Assembly: GCA_004212135.1 (NCBI GenBank)
Contig: RXIE01000124.1
Location: 1 to 8,749 of the forward strand
Length of the DNA: 8,749 nucleotides
Direction of reading: 5' to 3'
Origin: Candidatus Methanophagales archaeon ANME-1-THS
GTDB taxonomy: Archaea; Halobacteriota; Syntropharchaeia; Alkanophagales; Methanospirareceae
Part shown: piece after piece, positions 5,969-8,749 of the stretch
Layout: every line of letters begins with the position of its first letter
How positions within the stretch are numbered: the stretch's first letter is position 1
Made by a program: the position numbers and the translations under genes
The notes under the pieces: generated by a model
Told to the model about the DNA's origin: nothing
Databases searched by the model: none
What the model saw: the letters and a program-made list of their open reading frames with translations, nothing else

Positions 5969-6531
5969 AGGGGGATATCCCACATAGGATACCAGTTCTC
6001 CCTCTCTTTTTCCATTGGCAATTCAGCTTCCAGCAGACCACTCAGTTTCAGTTCATACGCGAGATCCCGTTCCTTATCTTTTAAGGGAACAAACGGGTAA
6101 AATCGGCCCTTCTTATAGGTATACATCAGATACACAAACTTCCCGTCCTGCTCAAACTTAAAGACTGAACTTAACAACTGCTCGCCAAAACCGTTCTCGA
6201 TGAGCGTATTTGAGATGAGGTGCAGTGTGGTTACCAGATCCTCAAAATCCGGGTCACTGAGTACAATCCAGAGATACCCAAAATCATCCTTTACCATCTT
6301 GTATTCGGTCGCTGTCTCTCTTCGTGCGAGCTGCAGGAGCTCGTCCAAATCGCGGTTCACCCGTTCAAACGTAGTCGAGGGAACTATTTTGAAGCATATG
6401 CCCGCCTTACCGGCATGTTTGATCTCCAAATTCGTCTCAAGGGTAACGTAAGCAGTTGAAATGCTGAACAGAGCATCGGTCTTTGATGGCGCAGGTTTGA
6501 CCCTGCCCAAGAGAACATCAAATACCCTCAT
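5965..6531 (-). CDS. pspAB: PspA-associated protein PspAB
   Basis: A 188-residue soluble protein. It fits the PspAB family by its start (MRVFDVLLGRVKPAPSKTDA), the segment AGKAGICFKIVP (40-51), DDFGYLWIVLSDPDFEDLV (82-100), an FKF/YLMYTYK beta region (124-140) and the characteristic close ENWYPMWDIPL. The biochemical function is not known. The family usually sits beside PspA or HtpX genes, and here it follows htpX with an ATGA overlap, so the two are translationally coupled. It converges with pspAA, and the two reading frames share four bases at 5965-5968. A role linking PspA-mediated membrane protection to HtpX proteolysis is an inference from this context. Confidence 0.87.
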   Translation of the reverse strand: MRVFDVLLGRVKPAPSKTDALFSISTAYVTLETNLEIKHAGKAGICFKIVPSTTFERVNRDLDELLQLARRETATEYKMVKDDFGYLWIVLSDPDFEDLVTTLHLISNTLIENGFGEQLLSSVFKFEQDGKFVYLMYTYKKGRFYPFVPLKDKERDLAYELKLSGLLEAELPMEKERENWYPMWDIPL

Positions 6532-7424
6532 CGAAATCCTTCCAGCGTTCTTACCATCGCCTCAAGTCGCTCAACCCTCTTCTCAATAGGGGGATGGGTG
6601 GAGAACAAGCTCATTATGGATTCACCGGATAGTGCGGGGATGATGAAGAAGGCATTGATCCCTTCGACCTCTCGCAAATCCTTTGTTGGAACTCGTTTCA
6701 TCTTGCCACTGATCTTTAATAATGCGGAGATCAGTGCAGGCGGGTTGCCCGTGATGATCGCCGAACCTCGATCGGCTGCGAACTCACGGTATCGTGACAA
6801 TGCCCGTATCAATAAGAAACTGACGAGCCAGACGAGGAGTGAGACGAGGAAGATGAGAATCGTGGCACCTGCACCTTTGTTCCTATTTCCGCCTCTGAAG
6901 AAAGAGGAGTATAACGAGAATCGCATGACGAACCAGGCCACGGTGGAGAGGAAACTCGCAATGGTGATAACCAGCACATCGCGGTTCTTCACATGGGTGA
7001 GTTCATGCCCCACGACCGCTTCGACCTCCGAGATATCCAGCGTATTCAACAGTCCCGTGGTGACGGCCACGACCGCGTTCTTTTGGTTTCTTCCGGTCGC
7101 AAATGCATTGGGTACCGGTGTATTGATAACTGCGAGTCTCGGTTTGGGCAGGTCAGCGATATTACAGAGCCGGTCGACCATTGTATGAAGTTGTGGGTAC
7201 TCCTGCGGTGATACAATCTTCGCCCCGGTGCTCCAGAGTACCAGTTTATCAGCGAAATAATACTGGAGGAACAAGAAGAAAGCGGCGAAGAGCAGTAAGA
7301 ATATGAACTCGAGGAAGAAGGACAAAATGGTCAGAAAGACGAGATAGACGAGTATTAACAATCCAACGGTCAATATCATCCGTGCTGTGAGTCCGGTATC
7401 TTTGCCATACCACTTCTTCTTCAT
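6528..7424 (-). CDS. htpX: Membrane zinc metalloprotease HtpX (M48 family)
   Basis: A 298-residue integral membrane protease that degrades misfolded or damaged membrane proteins. In this numbering, helices lie at about 15-57 (a long hydrophobic hairpin), 151-170 and 187-208. The zinc site is GHELTHVKNRD with H140 and H144 as ligands and E141 as catalytic base. The third ligand is E214 in SRYREFAADRGSA. The C-terminal FSTHPPIEKRVERL is a family signature. The start is ATG at 7424. An in-frame GTG three codons earlier lies inside the ribosome-binding site AAGGTGA (7436-7430), which is correctly spaced for the ATG, so the shorter form is preferred. The gene leads a leftward two-gene unit with pspAB and is divergent from the phosphohexomutase gene. 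Confidence 0.93.
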   Translation of the reverse strand: MKKKWYGKDTGLTARMILTVGLLILVYLVFLTILSFFLEFIFLLLFAAFFLFLQYYFADKLVLWSTGAKIVSPQEYPQLHTMVDRLCNIADLPKPRLAVINTPVPNAFATGRNQKNAVVAVTTGLLNTLDISEVEAVVGHELTHVKNRDVLVITIASFLSTVAWFVMRFSLYSSFFRGGNRNKGAGATILIFLVSLLVWLVSFLLIRALSRYREFAADRGSAIITGNPPALISALLKISGKMKRVPTKDLREVEGINAFFIIPALSGESIMSLFSTHPPIEKRVERLEAMVRTLEGFR

Positions 7425-7677
7425 CGCACTCACCTTACCCGTGCATTTATACTAAGAGGCTCAGGACATAATAAAGATTTTAAGTAGCCCCCTCCTTCGC
7501 GATTTTTTTGGGCTCCTGTTGTCGTGCCTTTGTATGCGACGTAACGGGTAGCGGATAAAGCACGCGACACGCATTCCGGTACGTAACCGCAAGAACGGAC
7601 TTTGGGAATCTGAGAAAAGGTTAATGGCTCAGTAACGTTATATGTTACTCATAAGTATATTCGATGTGACCAGGGCG
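7425..7677. promoter_or_regulatory. Divergent promoter region between htpX and the phosphohexomutase gene
   Basis: On the leftward side, TTTATTA (7475-7469) could serve htpX, with a start near 7445, followed by the strong AAGGTGA ribosome-binding site at 7436-7430. A TTAAAAT box at 7484-7478 is an alternative. On the rightward side, TTATATG (7638-7644) would start transcription near 7668-7672, leaving a very short leader before ATG 7678. A T7 run lies at 7503-7509. No gene is seen in the roughly 150 bases between. Confidence 0.45.
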
Positions 7678-8749
7678 ATGCGTGAAAAAGAGATACCGGC
7701 GTATATCTTCAGGGCATATGACATCCGGGGTATTTTCAACGAGGATCTGTATCCCGAGACGATCCTGAGGATAGGCCGAGCTCTGGGGAGCTATGCGCAC
7801 GAACGGGGCGAACGGAGCGTGGTAGTGGGTAATGATATCCGCAGTTCCTCGCCTTTACTTGCACATGCGCTCATCTCGGGGCTGCTTTCCTCAGGCATGA
7901 ACGTAACGAATGCAGGAACAAGCTCGTTGGGTATCTGTGCGTTCTCCGGCTGGCTGCTCATGAAGGATATTTGCGCGTATGTAACCGCCTCGCATCTCCC
8001 ACCGGAATGGAACGGTGTGAAGTTATACACGGGAGAAGGGATCGGCTTTTCGGCTGCGGAGAACGAAGCGATCAGGGATAAAGTGCTTGCAGAAGAAGGA
8101 TCAGCAGGTTTGTGGACTGAGATTGGTACGTACCATGACGTGGATTTGCGAGCGGAGTATATCGAGTACATCGCGGACCGATTCGGGTTTGAGCGAGATT
8201 TTTTTGCGGATAAGCGGATCGTGCTGGATTGTGGCAATGGCAGCATGGGCCTGGCAGCATTGGAGATCATGAGCCGGATAAACCTGAAGACAGATGCGCT
8301 CTTTCCCAATCCCGACCCTTCCTTCCCTAACAGGCCTTCAGAGCCAACAGAAGCGAGTTTAGGCGCGTTAAAAGCAGAAGTGCAGCGTACAAAAGCGGAT
8401 TTCGGGGCGGGCTTTGATGGCGATGGTGATCGAGTCGCACTGGTCGATGATAAAGGGCGGCTGCTCAGTGCGGAACAATGTGGCGTGATCATCGCGAAAG
8501 ATCTCTTGGAGGAGCGGAAAGGGACGGTCCTCGCAAATGTGGAATGCTCGATGCTCGTCGAGCGGGAGCTGGAGAAGCTGGGCGCAAGAATAGAACGGAT
8601 CCCTGTGGGTCATACGTTCCTGACGAAGGAAGCGCGCGAGCGAAATGCGATACTCGGCATCGAATCGAGCGGGCATTATGTGATCCCCTCGATCTTCCCG
8701 TTTGATGACGCGATGATCATACCCGTGAAAATAGCCGAGATCGTCGATA
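7678..8749 (+). CDS. Alpha-D-phosphohexomutase (phosphomannomutase/phosphoglucomutase family), 3' truncated by window
   Basis: The first 357 codons of an enzyme that moves phosphate between the 1 and 6 positions of hexose phosphates. Full-length relatives have about 450 residues, so roughly 100 C-terminal residues, including the phosphate-binding domain 4, lie outside the window. Visible motifs are FRAYDIRGIF (11-20), the phosphoserine loop TASHLPPEWNGVK with catalytic S105, the Mg loop GFDGDGDR with D247, D249 and D251, and the sugar-recognition motif GIESSGH (327-333). The residue after SH is Leu where most members have Asn. Substrate (mannose, glucose or glucosamine phosphate) cannot be assigned from this part. 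The start at 7678 lacks a clear ribosome-binding site but fits a near-leaderless transcript from a TATA box at 7638. In-frame ATG 7642 would overlap that box. Confidence 0.9.
   Translation, partial: MREKEIPAYIFRAYDIRGIFNEDLYPETILRIGRALGSYAHERGERSVVVGNDIRSSSPLLAHALISGLLSSGMNVTNAGTSSLGICAFSGWLLMKDICAYVTASHLPPEWNGVKLYTGEGIGFSAAENEAIRDKVLAEEGSAGLWTEIGTYHDVDLRAEYIEYIADRFGFERDFFADKRIVLDCGNGSMGLAALEIMSRINLKTDALFPNPDPSFPNRPSEPTEASLGALKAEVQRTKADFGAGFDGDGDRVALVDDKGRLLSAEQCGVIIAKDLLEERKGTVLANVECSMLVERELEKLGARIERIPVGHTFLTKEARERNAILGIESSGHYVIPSIFPFDDAMIIPVKIAEIVD

Noticed and set aside
6598..7188. 196-codon plus-strand frame opposite htpX
   Set aside because: It is antisense to the HExxH protease gene and has no start signal or family features.
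7500..7620. Possible RNA gene in the htpX/phosphohexomutase spacer (T7 run and short GGT/ACC symmetry near 7593-7605)
   Set aside because: No tRNA-like cloverleaf or extended stem could be built. The symmetry is only three to four base pairs.
7642..7677. Twelve-codon N-terminal extension of the phosphohexomutase from ATG 7642
   Set aside because: It overlaps the likely TATA box, and the added residues do not resemble the usual family start just before the FRAYDIRG motif.
7791..8492. 233-codon minus-strand frame inside the phosphohexomutase gene
   Set aside because: It is Ser/Pro-rich, as is usual for an antisense frame. The plus strand carries intact catalytic motifs.

Overview
The window looks like a chromosomal segment from a euryarchaeon of the methanogen/ANME type. 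Four things point this way. Several genes are preceded by A/T-rich boxes that read as archaeal TATA elements. Shine-Dalgarno sequences match the archaeal 16S tail, including a complete GGAGGTGAT before pspA. One secreted protein ends in a PGF-CTERM-like tail, the archaeosortase A sorting signal. The PspA/PspAA/PspAB/HtpX gene set is one I associate with archaea and some actinobacteria. Genus-level assignment is not possible from the sequence alone. I see no mobile element, CRISPR array, tRNA or rRNA gene, and base composition appears even throughout.

Left part (1-3357): a 295-base stretch contains several inverted repeats and perhaps the first codons of a leftward gene. It is followed by uvsE (UV-damage endonuclease), a secreted PGF-CTERM protein whose core resembles superoxide reductase with a degraded iron site, a 72-residue cysteine-rich desulforedoxin-like protein, and a MutY-type adenine glycosylase that lacks the iron-sulfur cluster cysteines. 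The theme is DNA-damage repair (UV and oxidative), with two proteins whose folds recall oxygen-defence proteins.

Middle part (3467-7424): a flavin split-barrel (pyridoxamine-phosphate-oxidase-like) protein is followed by an envelope-stress cluster. An MscS mechanosensitive channel, PspA and PspAA are read rightward. HtpX and PspAB are read leftward from a promoter region near 7470. PspA and PspAA overlap by four bases (ATGA), as do HtpX and PspAB. The two arms meet tail to tail with overlapping stop codons. The likely shared job is protecting the cytoplasmic membrane: pressure release (MscS), membrane-scaffold repair (PspA with PspAA) and membrane-protein quality control (HtpX with PspAB).

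Right edge (7678-8749): an alpha-D-phosphohexomutase (phosphomannomutase/phosphoglucomutase family) runs off the window. It is transcribed divergently from htpX and probably serves sugar-nucleotide or glycan supply. Its catalytic serine and metal loop are intact.

The most interesting points are the secreted superoxide-reductase-like protein next to a separate desulforedoxin-like protein, the clusterless MutY with Glu in place of the catalytic Asp and a winged-helix-like tail, and the compact convergent Psp/HtpX module.
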